DNA of 64,000 nt, taken from positions 56,169 through 120,168 of the forward strand of contig CAJTRK010000007.1 in assembly GCA_910578475.1 (NCBI GenBank), in the 5' to 3' direction. This stretch comes from an uncultured Lachnospiraceae bacterium. Lineage in GTDB: Bacteria > Bacillota > Clostridia > Lachnospirales > Lachnospiraceae. Below the pieces are notes generated by a model, which saw nothing but the letters and a program-made list of their open reading frames with translations, was not told the DNA's origin and did no database searches. The position numbers were made by a program, and so were the translations under genes. This document shows positions 44,427 to 52,683 of this stretch, piece by piece; within the stretch, counting starts at the first letter, position 1; each line of letters starts with the position of its first letter.

Positions 44427-45320
44427 GTGAAAAAGGGCAAGGCAAGAAGTGTTTTTATTGGGATATGTGTGGCGCCTGCAGTCATTTTGTTTACGATTTT
44501 TATGTTGATTCCCACCTTTAACGTTTTTAAAATGTCGCTCTATAAATGGGGCGGATATTCCAATACGAAGGAATTTGTGGGATTGAATAATTTTAAGATT
44601 CTGGTGGAGGACATGAACTTTTTCCGTTCCTTCCAGAACACGGTTCTGTTAATCGTCTGCGTGACTGTTGTTACGATGGCGCTTTCTTTGATTTTTGCGG
44701 CAATTATTTCGAGGGAAAAAATCAAAGGGCAGAATTTTTACCGCATTATTTTTTACATACCGAATATCTTATCGGTTGTAGTTATTTCCGCGATTTTCTC
44801 GGCAATTTATGACCCGAACAACGGACTGTTAAACAGCATCATCGGTATTTTCCGGGGAAGCGAAGAAACGCCGATTCTCTGGCTCGGCGACCAGAAACTG
44901 GTTATTTACAGTCTGGCTATCGCCATGATTTGGCAGGCTATCGGTTATTATATGGTTATGTATATGGCGAGTATGGCCAGCGTACCGGAGAGCCTTTATG
45001 AATCCGCGAATCTGGAAGGAGCAGGAAGGGTACAGCAGTTCTTTTCCATTACGCTTCCTTTGATTTGGACGAATGTAAGGACTACTCTGACATTTTTCGT
45101 TATCAGTTCTATTAACCTGAGCTTCCTCTTTGTCAAGGCGCTTACGAGCGGCGGACCGGACGGAGCGACAGAAGTATTCTTAAGTTATATGTATAAGCAG
45201 GCTTATACCAATTCTTCCTATGGATACGGTATGGCAATCGGTGTAGTAGTATTTTTATTCTCTTTTGGTCTGTCGGCAGTCGTCAATTTTGTGACCAAAC
45301 GGGAACCGTTGGAATTCTAA
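44427..45320 (+). CDS. ABC importer permease, MalF/UgpA type
   Basis: 297 aa from GTG at 44427, chosen because GGAGG (44415-44419) is then 7 nt away; the ATG at 44421 directly abuts the ribosome site but would add only two residues. It has six membrane helices, with the EAA loop near ESANLEGAG and FSITLPLIW (about residues 200-220). It forms the importer channel with the next gene product. It sits 12 nt from that gene. Confidence 0.9.
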   Translation: MKKGKARSVFIGICVAPAVILFTIFMLIPTFNVFKMSLYKWGGYSNTKEFVGLNNFKILVEDMNFFRSFQNTVLLIVCVTVVTMALSLIFAAIISREKIKGQNFYRIIFYIPNILSVVVISAIFSAIYDPNNGLLNSIIGIFRGSEETPILWLGDQKLVIYSLAIAMIWQAIGYYMVMYMASMASVPESLYESANLEGAGRVQQFFSITLPLIWTNVRTTLTFFVISSINLSFLFVKALTSGGPDGATEVFLSYMYKQAYTNSSYGYGMAIGVVVFLFSFGLSAVVNFVTKREPLEF

Positions 45321-45332
45321 GGGGGAGAGCAT

Positions 45333-46214
45333 ATGAAAAAAAGAAAAGAAATGAGCTTCGACACACTGTACAGGCTTTTTATATATGTTGCCCTTCTGAC
45401 ACTGGCAGTCAGCATCATCGTGCCGGTGGGGTGGGTATTTCTGGCGTCGATTAAGGAAAATTCCGAATTTTACGGAAATCCGTGGACGATGCCGAAAGGA
45501 ATCTATTTCCAGAACTTCATCGATGCTTTTGAAAAAGCAAAGATGGGCGAGTATTTCATGAATTCAATCTTCGTTACGGCACTGGCGCTTCTGATTTTAC
45601 TGATAGTTGCGCTGCCCGCGGCATATGTGCTCGCGAGATACCGTTTCCGGGGAAGCAAACTGATAAACATCCTTTTTATGGGCGGTCTGTTCATTAATGT
45701 AAACTATATCGTTGTTCCTATTTTCTTAATGTTTGTGGATGCCGATAAATTTTTAAAAGGACTTGGAGCAGATGGATTTTTCCTGAACAATCTGTTTATC
45801 GTCGCACTCGTTTATGCGTCAACTGCGCTGCCTTTTACCATTTATCTGCTGTCGGGCTTTTTTGTAACGATACCGAGAGATTATGAAGAAGCTGCTTATG
45901 TGGACGGCAGCGGTTACTTCAGAACGATGATAAAGATTATGATGCCGATGGCGCTGCCGAGTATCATCACGGTCATTTTGTTCAATTTCCTTTCTTTCTG
46001 GAATGAATACATTATTTCGATGACCCTGCTGACAAAAGACGCCAAGACGCTTCCTGTCGGGCTGATGCAGCTCATGCAGGCGCAGAAAGCGGCGGCAAAT
46101 TACGGACAGCTTTATGCGGGACTCGTAATCGTCATGCTTCCTACATTGATTTTATATATTATGGTGCAGAAAAAACTGACGCAGGGCATGAGCCTCGGCG
46201 GATTAAAAGGTTAA
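45333..46214 (+). CDS. ABC importer permease, MalG/UgpE type
   Basis: 293 aa after AAGGGGGAG. Six predicted helices and the EAA loop YEEAAYVDGSGYFRTMIKIM (about 186-205) are visible, followed by the C-terminal MQKKLTQGMSLGGLKG typical of MalG-type permeases. It is an integral membrane partner of the preceding permease. No ATPase gene is nearby; a shared sugar ATPase is assumed. Confidence 0.92.
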   Translation: MKKRKEMSFDTLYRLFIYVALLTLAVSIIVPVGWVFLASIKENSEFYGNPWTMPKGIYFQNFIDAFEKAKMGEYFMNSIFVTALALLILLIVALPAAYVLARYRFRGSKLINILFMGGLFINVNYIVVPIFLMFVDADKFLKGLGADGFFLNNLFIVALVYASTALPFTIYLLSGFFVTIPRDYEEAAYVDGSGYFRTMIKIMMPMALPSIITVILFNFLSFWNEYIISMTLLTKDAKTLPVGLMQLMQAQKAAANYGQLYAGLVIVMLPTLILYIMVQKKLTQGMSLGGLKG

Positions 46215-46227
46215 AGGAGGAGACGCT

Positions 46228-46392
46228 ATGAAATGGATGGTAAAAATCGCTTATCTGTTGATTTTCGTGTTGAGTATGGCGCTTATCGTTATGGGGCAGC
46301 GCAATATAGGACCGGTCGGACTTTTGACGATGATAGCCGGACTTGCGGGAATCTTGCTTCTTCTTTTTCTATATAACAGAAAATTTCAATAA
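46228..46392 (+). CDS. 54-aa membrane protein of sugar-importer operons (DUF6903-like)
   Basis: 54 aa, starting 13 nt after the permease stop with a strong AAAGGAGG. Two hydrophobic helices (IAYLLIFVLSMALIVMG and LLTMIAGLAGILLLLFLY) are joined by QRNIGPVG, ending in a basic tail (NRKFQ). Small proteins of this build occur between permease and hydrolase genes in clostridial sugar operons; I associate it with DUF6903 but cannot verify that. It may be an importer accessory subunit (inference). Confidence 0.75.
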   Translation: MKWMVKIAYLLIFVLSMALIVMGQRNIGPVGLLTMIAGLAGILLLLFLYNRKFQ

Positions 46393-46416
46393 AGTGCGAC
46401 AAACGGAGGTAGAAAC

Positions 46417-48582
46417 ATGAAGCAGGAAAACAAAGGCAGGCTGACGCTGCCGACAGACGTGGATATGGTGGAAGAGACGCTCCGGCTGAAAGAATTGCTT
46501 GGAGCGGATGCGCTGCGGGACTGTGACGGGACAACGATGCCGGAAGAACTGCTTGGCCAGAATGCCAAAATATATGCGACTTATTATACGACCAGAAAAG
46601 ATAATGAATGGGCGATGCAAAATCCGGAAGAAATACAGCAGGAATATCTTATCAGCGACCGCGTGACGGCAAAGAGCGACAGACTGCGCATTGCGCTGAT
46701 GAAAGGATTTCATACGGAACAGTTAAAAGTGAATACGCTCGATAATCCCAAACGGTGGTGGGAAGTAATTGACCGGACGACGGGAGAGGTGGTCTCGCCG
46801 GAACGATGGGAATATGACGAAGCGGCCGGGGAAGTGGTTATTGAAACCATTCCCTATCACCAGTATACCGTCAGCTTTCTTGCTTTTCTGATTTGGGACC
46901 CGGTGCATATGTATAACTTTATTACAAATGACTGGCAGGATGCGCCTCACCAGCTCACTTATGACGTAAGGCAGCCGAAGACACAGGCATATGTAAAGGG
47001 AAAACTGAAAAGATGGTGTGAAGAAAATCCGCATGTGGACGTAGTGCGTTTTACGACCTTTTTCCATCAGTTTACGCTGACTTTCGATGATAAAAAGCGG
47101 GAAAAATTTGTAGAATGGTTCGGTTACAGCGCGAGCGTCAGTCCCTATATTCTGGAACAATTTGAAAAATGGGCGGGATATCCGTTTCGGCCGGAATACA
47201 TAGTGGACCAGGGATATCACAATTCCATTTTCCGGGTTCCGTCCAAACAATTTCAGGATTTTATCGAATTCCAGCAGATAGAGGTCAGCAAACTGGCGAA
47301 GGAACTTGTCGATATCGTACACAGTTATGGTAAGGAAGCGATGATGTTCCTCGGCGACCACTGGATTGGAACGGAGCCTTTCGGAAAATATTTTAAGGAT
47401 ATCGGCCTGGATGCGGTAGTCGGCTCTGTGGGAGACGGCGTTACGCTCCGCATGATTTCCGACATTCAGGGTGTCGGTTATACGGAAGGACGCCTGCTGC
47501 CTTATTTCTTTCCCGATGTTTTCACGGAGGGAGGCGACCCGATTGGGGAGGCGCAGGATAACTGGATGAAAGCAAGAAGAGCGATTCTGCGTTCGCCTTT
47601 GGACAGAATCGGATATGGAGGCTATTTAAAGCTTGCCAGCGAGTGGCCGGGCTTTATTGAGCAGATTCAGAAAGTGGTGGATGAGTTCCGGCAGATTCAT
47701 GAAAATATGCAGGGAGAGAAGTCCTATACGGCGCCCTTTAAGGTCGGGATTCTGAACTGTTGGGGCAATCTGCGGCGATGGATGGCAAATCAGGTGCATC
47801 ATGCTTTGTGGTATCGGGAGATTTATTCTTATGTAGGCGTTATCGAGTGCTTGAGCGGTATGCCGATTGATGTGGAGTTTATTACTTTTGATGAGGTAAG
47901 AAACGGCATCGACCCGGCAATCAGAGTAATTATTAACGCAGGAGACGCATACACCGCATGGAGCGGCGCCGAGAACTGGAAAGATGAAAAGGTTGTATGC
48001 GCGATTCGCCGGTTTGTGGATGAGGGCGGCGGTTTTATCGGCATCGGTGAGCCGAGCGCATGTCAGTATGAAGGACGTTATTTCCAGTTGAGCGATGTGC
48101 TTGGTGTGGACAGGGAACTCGGTTTTTCCATGAGCACGGATAAATATAATGAAATGGATAACAGACATTTTATTCTGGAGGATATCGAGGGCGAAATTGA
48201 TTTTGGAGAAGGAAAGAGCCGTATTTATGCGCAGGGAGAACACTACCAGATTCTAAACATGGACGGAAAATACAGCCGTCTGACAGTCAATGAATATGGG
48301 AAAGGAAGAGGCGTTTATTTTGCCGGACTGCCTTATTCTCCGCAGAACTGCCGCATCTTACTGCGTGCCATTTATTACGCGGCGCATCAGGAAGAAGAGA
48401 TGAAGAAGTTCTATGTGACCAATGTGGACACAGAGCTTGCCGTTTTTGAAAAGTCGGGTAAAATTGCGGTCATCAATAATTCGAAAGAACCTAAAACGAC
48501 GACGCTGTATGTACATGGGAAACTGGTGGAAGAACTTTCTATGGAACCGATGGAAATGAAGTGGGTTACGCTGAAAAATTAA
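46417..48582 (+). CDS. lnpA: 1,3-beta-galactosyl-N-acetylhexosamine phosphorylase (GH112)
   Basis: 721 aa, the family's usual length, after ACGGAGG. It splits galacto-N-biose or lacto-N-biose with phosphate into galactose-1-phosphate and N-acetylhexosamine in the cytoplasm. Family features: GRLTLPTDVDMVEETLRLKE at the start, YYTTRKDNEWA, VDVVRFTTFFHQFTL, and FLGDHWIGTEPFG with D314, where the general acid is expected. Next come VDGSVGDGVT-like GSVGDGVTLRMISD and the glutaminase-like middle domain (VRVIINAGDAYTAWSGAENW region). The symbol follows the bifidobacterial lnp operon. It lies between an importer and a hexosamine kinase, forming a complete GNB/LNB entry pathway. Confidence 0.93.
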   Translation: MKQENKGRLTLPTDVDMVEETLRLKELLGADALRDCDGTTMPEELLGQNAKIYATYYTTRKDNEWAMQNPEEIQQEYLISDRVTAKSDRLRIALMKGFHTEQLKVNTLDNPKRWWEVIDRTTGEVVSPERWEYDEAAGEVVIETIPYHQYTVSFLAFLIWDPVHMYNFITNDWQDAPHQLTYDVRQPKTQAYVKGKLKRWCEENPHVDVVRFTTFFHQFTLTFDDKKREKFVEWFGYSASVSPYILEQFEKWAGYPFRPEYIVDQGYHNSIFRVPSKQFQDFIEFQQIEVSKLAKELVDIVHSYGKEAMMFLGDHWIGTEPFGKYFKDIGLDAVVGSVGDGVTLRMISDIQGVGYTEGRLLPYFFPDVFTEGGDPIGEAQDNWMKARRAILRSPLDRIGYGGYLKLASEWPGFIEQIQKVVDEFRQIHENMQGEKSYTAPFKVGILNCWGNLRRWMANQVHHALWYREIYSYVGVIECLSGMPIDVEFITFDEVRNGIDPAIRVIINAGDAYTAWSGAENWKDEKVVCAIRRFVDEGGGFIGIGEPSACQYEGRYFQLSDVLGVDRELGFSMSTDKYNEMDNRHFILEDIEGEIDFGEGKSRIYAQGEHYQILNMDGKYSRLTVNEYGKGRGVYFAGLPYSPQNCRILLRAIYYAAHQEEEMKKFYVTNVDTELAVFEKSGKIAVINNSKEPKTTTLYVHGKLVEELSMEPMEMKWVTLKN

Positions 48583-48606
48583 GATTTTCAGCTGCAAGGA
48601 GAGCTT

Positions 48607-49731
48607 ATGAATACAGAGAATACGGCTTGTGCCAGAATAGAAGAAGCGATTGGGCAGTTTGACGCAAAGGGTGTTCTGACCGAGAAAAGACCCTATGGAA
48701 ACGGCCATATCAACGATACTTTCCTGCTCGTTTATGAGTTGCCGGAAGGCGGTAAAAAGCAGTACATTTTACAGCGGATGAATCATGACATCTTTAAAAA
48801 GCCCATTGAGCTCATGGAAAATATCGTAAATGTGACGGAGTATCTGCGAAATATAATTAGTTCCCAGGGCGGTGAGCCGGAGCGGGAGACGCTCAATGTC
48901 GTAAAGACCCGCGGCGGCGAAAATTATTATCGGGACAGTAACGGAAATTACTGGAGAATGTTTCTGTTTATCGAACGTACCGTCTGTCTGGAAAAAGTGG
49001 AGAGTGCGAAAGATTTCTATGACAGCGCGGTGGCATTCGGAAATTTTCAGCGGATGCTAGCGGACTATCCGGCCGGAACTCTGCATGAAACGATTCCGAA
49101 TTTCCATCATACGCCTTCGAGATTTCAGGCATTTAAAAAGGCCGTGCAGGAGGACAAACTGGGCAGGGCGTCGCTTGTCAGAGAAGAAATCGCATTTGCA
49201 CTGGAAAGGGAAAGAGATACTTCCGTGCTGACGGACCTGCTCGCGGCCGGACAGCTTCCTCTTCGGGTAACGCATAACGATACGAAGCTGAACAATATTC
49301 TTTTTGATGAAAAGAGCAGAAAAGCGCTCTGCATTATCGACCTCGATACCGTTATGCCGGGACTCTCTCATTATGACTTTGGAGATTCCATTCGCTTTGG
49401 AGCGAGCACGGGTGAGGAAGACGAGCGAGACCTGAGCAAAATAGAATTGGATTTGTCTTTGTATGAAACATTTACCAAAGGCTATCTGGAAGGCTGCGGC
49501 GGAAGCCTGACCAGGCGGGAAGTAGAAACACTTCCGATGGGAGCGAAGCTGATGACTTATGAATGCGGCATCCGCTTCCTTGCGGATTATCTGGAAGGAG
49601 ACGTTTATTTTAAGATTCACAGAGACGGCCATAATCTGGACCGGGCGAGAACACAGTTCAAGCTGGTGGCGGATATGGAAGCGAAGTGGGACGATATGCG
49701 CCTTATCGGAGAGAAATATCAAGGGATGTAA
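48607..49731 (+). CDS. nahK: N-acetylhexosamine 1-kinase (NahK/LnpB-like)
   Basis: 374 aa after AAGGAGAG. An aminoglycoside-phosphotransferase-type kinase fold: glycine-rich start (RPYGNGHINDTFLLVYE), YILQRMNHDIFK, catalytic loop LRVTHNDTKLNNILFD with the Asp base, and metal site CIIDLDTVMPGLSHYDFGD. NahK phosphorylates GlcNAc or GalNAc at C1, using the product of the GH112 enzyme encoded just upstream. This gene order, phosphorylase then kinase, matches bifidobacterial lnpA-lnpB. The uridylyltransferase and epimerase partners are not in the window. Confidence 0.9.
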   Translation: MNTENTACARIEEAIGQFDAKGVLTEKRPYGNGHINDTFLLVYELPEGGKKQYILQRMNHDIFKKPIELMENIVNVTEYLRNIISSQGGEPERETLNVVKTRGGENYYRDSNGNYWRMFLFIERTVCLEKVESAKDFYDSAVAFGNFQRMLADYPAGTLHETIPNFHHTPSRFQAFKKAVQEDKLGRASLVREEIAFALERERDTSVLTDLLAAGQLPLRVTHNDTKLNNILFDEKSRKALCIIDLDTVMPGLSHYDFGDSIRFGASTGEEDERDLSKIELDLSLYETFTKGYLEGCGGSLTRREVETLPMGAKLMTYECGIRFLADYLEGDVYFKIHRDGHNLDRARTQFKLVADMEAKWDDMRLIGEKYQGM

Positions 49732-49795
49732 GGCAAAAGAGTATGCCGGATACCATAAAAAAATCTGGCAAATAAATAAGATTTTATTGTATAAT

Positions 49796-49821
49796 AGACG
49801 CAGGCTTAACAGCCTGCGTCT
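49796..49821 (+). terminator. Hairpin after the GNB/LNB operon
   Basis: Perfect 11-base arms AGACGCAGGCT / AGCCTGCGTCT with a 4-nt loop, then GACTTTTGG. It is directly preceded by TATAAT, so it could alternatively be the 5' stem of the next transcript. Confidence 0.6.
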
Positions 49822-49903
49822 GACTTTTGGGTAAGATTCGCAATTTACTGCAAGATACAAAGAGGTACGATGCCGCGGTCTTTGCGGCGGAATGAGAGGA
49901 ACT

Positions 49904-51346
49904 ATGGGATTCATGAAGAAACACGGACAGAAAAAAGAAGAAACGGAAGCGGCGGAAAATCAGGAATACCGGTTTCCGGAAGAAGCGGAGCTGAAAGAAT
50001 GCCGGTACTGCCAGGTGATGATACCGAAAACGGCGAAGGTATGCCCCAACTGCAGAAAACGCCAAAAGCGGAACCCGGCGGGTTTTTTTCTGCTGCTATT
50101 TTTGATTGCGGCATGCGGGGCGGGCGTATACTATTATCTGTCGGTTTATTTGCCGGTGTATAAGACCGGCGTCGGAGAAGCGGTAGAATCCGTTAAAGTG
50201 ATGGAAGAGGAAGAAAGCGGACAGCTCACGGAGACGGTACAGAATGTAGAAGGAGAACAGTCCGAGGAAGCGAAGCAGAACGCGGAGAGCGGGAAGACTG
50301 CGGAAACGGAACAGAGCGCGGAGAGTGGGAAGGCTGCGGAAACGGAGCAGAACGTGGAGAATGGGAAGACTGCAGAAACAGAGCAGGATGCAGAGAATGG
50401 GCAGTCCGTGGAAGCAGAATGGAATGCGGAAAGCGGCCAGTCTGCAGGCACGATGCAGTCCGATGAAAATGGGACATACGGGGGAACGGTCGTTCCGGTT
50501 GACAGCCTGTTGGATATACAGCCTTTCGCTGAGAAGGAAGATGAGACGGAGAAGGAATCTGAAGCCGGAACTGTGGATGAGGCTGAGAAAGAATCTGAAG
50601 CCGGAATTGTGGATGAGGCTGAGAAAGAATCTGAAGCCGGAATTGCGGATGAGGCTGAGAAAGAATCGAAGGCCGGAACTGCGGATGAGTCCGGAAAGAA
50701 ATCGAAAACCGGATATGCGGACGAGGCTGAGAAAGAGTTGAAAGCCGGAACTGCGGATGAGTCCGAAAAGGAATCGAAGAACGGAAAGTCGGACGCACCT
50801 GAGAAGGAATCCAAGAATGGAAACCGGTTCGAACCGGAGACGGAGAACGAAATTGAAAATGATTCCGAGGATGAGAAAGAAAATGACACCGACCAAAAAG
50901 AGGACGACAGGAAAGTCTTGCTTGAAAATACGGATAATGTCGATGCCGAAATTGTGATTATAGATGTGACAGAAGTGTCAGATTATACCGAAGAAGAATT
51001 TCGGTCACTCTGCAGGCGCGTTGATTATAAGAAGCTGCTGCGTAGTCAGGAAACGTATCTGAATGCGGCGGTTATGGAAGAGCTGACCGTTATGGAGCAG
51101 GTTGACGGCGGCCTTTTTGACGAAAATATTTATTATCTTTGCAGACGGGAAGACGGGCAGGGCATTACGCGCTACTATATCGTGCGGGATGACCGGGAAG
51201 AGAATGATACGCCGATACTTGCGGGCGATGTGATACAGGTCTACGGGCAGCTTTTCGGAAGCTGCAAACTTCCCGGCTATCTTGTAAAGGAACAGCCCCT
51301 CGTTCCCGCGTTGACGTTGGTGTATTTTGATTTGCTGGAGGAGTGA
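49904..51346 (+). CDS. Zinc-ribbon membrane protein with two families of 12-residue tandem repeats
   Basis: 480 aa from ATG 49904 (AGAGGA 3 nt upstream); ATGs at 49892 and 49913 are alternatives. A zinc ribbon at about 25-45 (CRYCQVM...CPNCRKRQ) precedes one membrane helix (FFLLLFLIAACGAGVYYYL). Outside the membrane lies a highly acidic repeat region. First come about five copies of an AESGKTAETEQS-like 12-mer (about 100-165), then about seven copies of an EKESEAGTVDEA-like 12-mer (about 205-295), then an Asp/Glu/Asn tract. A folded C-terminal domain (about 340-480, LCRRVDYKKLLRSQETYLN, YVIRDDREE-like YYIVRDDREENDTPI, DVIQVYGQLFGSC) ends it. It is probably a surface stress or envelope protein. 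The function is unknown and repeat number may vary between strains. Confidence 0.85.
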   Translation: MGFMKKHGQKKEETEAAENQEYRFPEEAELKECRYCQVMIPKTAKVCPNCRKRQKRNPAGFFLLLFLIAACGAGVYYYLSVYLPVYKTGVGEAVESVKVMEEEESGQLTETVQNVEGEQSEEAKQNAESGKTAETEQSAESGKAAETEQNVENGKTAETEQDAENGQSVEAEWNAESGQSAGTMQSDENGTYGGTVVPVDSLLDIQPFAEKEDETEKESEAGTVDEAEKESEAGIVDEAEKESEAGIADEAEKESKAGTADESGKKSKTGYADEAEKELKAGTADESEKESKNGKSDAPEKESKNGNRFEPETENEIENDSEDEKENDTDQKEDDRKVLLENTDNVDAEIVIIDVTEVSDYTEEEFRSLCRRVDYKKLLRSQETYLNAAVMEELTVMEQVDGGLFDENIYYLCRREDGQGITRYYIVRDDREENDTPILAGDVIQVYGQLFGSCKLPGYLVKEQPLVPALTLVYFDLLEE

Positions 51347-51497
51347 AGTTCCGCGGAATATTATGATAAATGTAAAAATGCAAGAAGATAAATGATTGAA
51401 GAATGGAAAAGCTTGTGCTATAATAAAACGATTACGCAGAAGAATCAGGATATGAGAGGAAACAGGTGCAGGTTGAGAAAGGAGTAAGGGTATAAGA

Positions 51498-52682
51498 ATG
51501 AAGGCATTTTTAATTTTGGAAGACGGTACTGTATTTGAAGGGCTTCATATCGGCGCGGAGAAGGAAATCATCAGTGAAATCGTGTTTAATACTTCGATGG
51601 CCGGTTATGTCGAGGTGTTGACGGACCCTTCTTATGCGGGACAGGCCGTGTGCATGACTTACCCGTTAATTGGAAATTACGGAATCTGCTTTGAAGATAT
51701 GGAATCGAACAAAGTATGGCCGGACGGATTCATCGTCAGAGAGCTGAGCAGGATTCCAAGCAATTTCAGATGCGATATGACCATTCAGGATTTTCTGGAG
51801 AAAAACGGAATACCGGGAATCGCCGGCATCGATACAAGGGCCCTGACGAAGATTTTGAGGGAAAAGGGTACGATGAACGGCATGATTACAACGAATGCGT
51901 CTTATCAATTAGAAGAAATCCTTCCGAAACTGAAAGCATACAACGTTGGGAAAGTTGTTGAGCTTGCAACCTGTAAAGAAAAATATGAAATAGCGGGAAC
52001 GAAGGATATCGCGGAAAACGGACCGATTTCCGGAAGCTCCCATTTTAATGCGGCGGACTATGCGAAGGGCATACGGGAGAAAAAGCCGAGCACGGTTAAA
52101 AAAATAAACGGAAAAGGATTGAAGGTGGCTCTGCTCGATTTGGGCGCCAAAAACAATATTATCAGGTCTCTTGCCGCAAGGGGCTGTGATGTAACGGTAT
52201 ATCCCGCGCTGACAACGGCAGAAGAAATCATTGCCGCGAAGCCGGACGGCATTATGCTGAGCAATGGACCGGGTGACCCGAAGGAATGTACGGAGGTCAT
52301 TGCGGAGCTGAAAAAGTTATACGATACGGATATTCCGATTTTTGCAATCTGTCTGGGACATCAGCTGATGGCGCTTGCAACGGGCGCTGACACATTCAAA
52401 ATGAAATACGGACACCGGGGTGGAAATCATCCGGTGAAGAGTCTGGAGACCGGAAGGGTCTACATTTCTTCTCAAAATCATGGATATGTGGTAGATACGG
52501 ATAAACTGGATGATAAAGTGGCCGTGCCGATGTTTGTCAATGTCAACGATGGTACGAACGAGGGACTTCGTTATACGGGCAAAAGTATTTTTACCGTACA
52601 GTTCCATCCGGAGGCATGTTCCGGGCCACAGGATTCAGAAGACTTGTTTGATAAATTCATAACGATGATGAGGAGGGTGTAA
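51498..52682 (+). CDS. carA: Carbamoyl-phosphate synthase small (glutaminase) subunit
   Basis: 394 aa. It supplies ammonia from glutamine to CarB for carbamoyl phosphate (pyrimidine and arginine synthesis). CarA N-domain: LILEDGTVFEGLHIGAEKE, GYVEVLTDPSYAGQ, GIAGIDTRALTKILREKG. Class-I glutaminase: MLSNGPGDPKE, nucleophile Cys in FAICLGHQLMALATG, GGNHPV and QFHPEACSGPQD. It starts after GAAAGGAGTAAGGG. It ends one base before carB, so the two are coupled. No PyrR or arginine-type leader structure was seen in the 151-nt upstream region. Confidence 0.96.
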   Translation: MKAFLILEDGTVFEGLHIGAEKEIISEIVFNTSMAGYVEVLTDPSYAGQAVCMTYPLIGNYGICFEDMESNKVWPDGFIVRELSRIPSNFRCDMTIQDFLEKNGIPGIAGIDTRALTKILREKGTMNGMITTNASYQLEEILPKLKAYNVGKVVELATCKEKYEIAGTKDIAENGPISGSSHFNAADYAKGIREKKPSTVKKINGKGLKVALLDLGAKNNIIRSLAARGCDVTVYPALTTAEEIIAAKPDGIMLSNGPGDPKECTEVIAELKKLYDTDIPIFAICLGHQLMALATGADTFKMKYGHRGGNHPVKSLETGRVYISSQNHGYVVDTDKLDDKVAVPMFVNVNDGTNEGLRYTGKSIFTVQFHPEACSGPQDSEDLFDKFITMMRRV

Positions 52683-52683
52683 G

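Noticed and set aside
50540..50830. Regular 36-nt repeats resembling a CRISPR array
   Set aside because: The repeats are contiguous without spacers and lie in frame inside a coding sequence; no cas genes are present.
50096..50896. Several long minus- and plus-strand alternative frames over the repeat gene
   Set aside because: They arise because the 36-nt repeat unit keeps all frames open; only the acidic frame has a start site, zinc ribbon and membrane helix.
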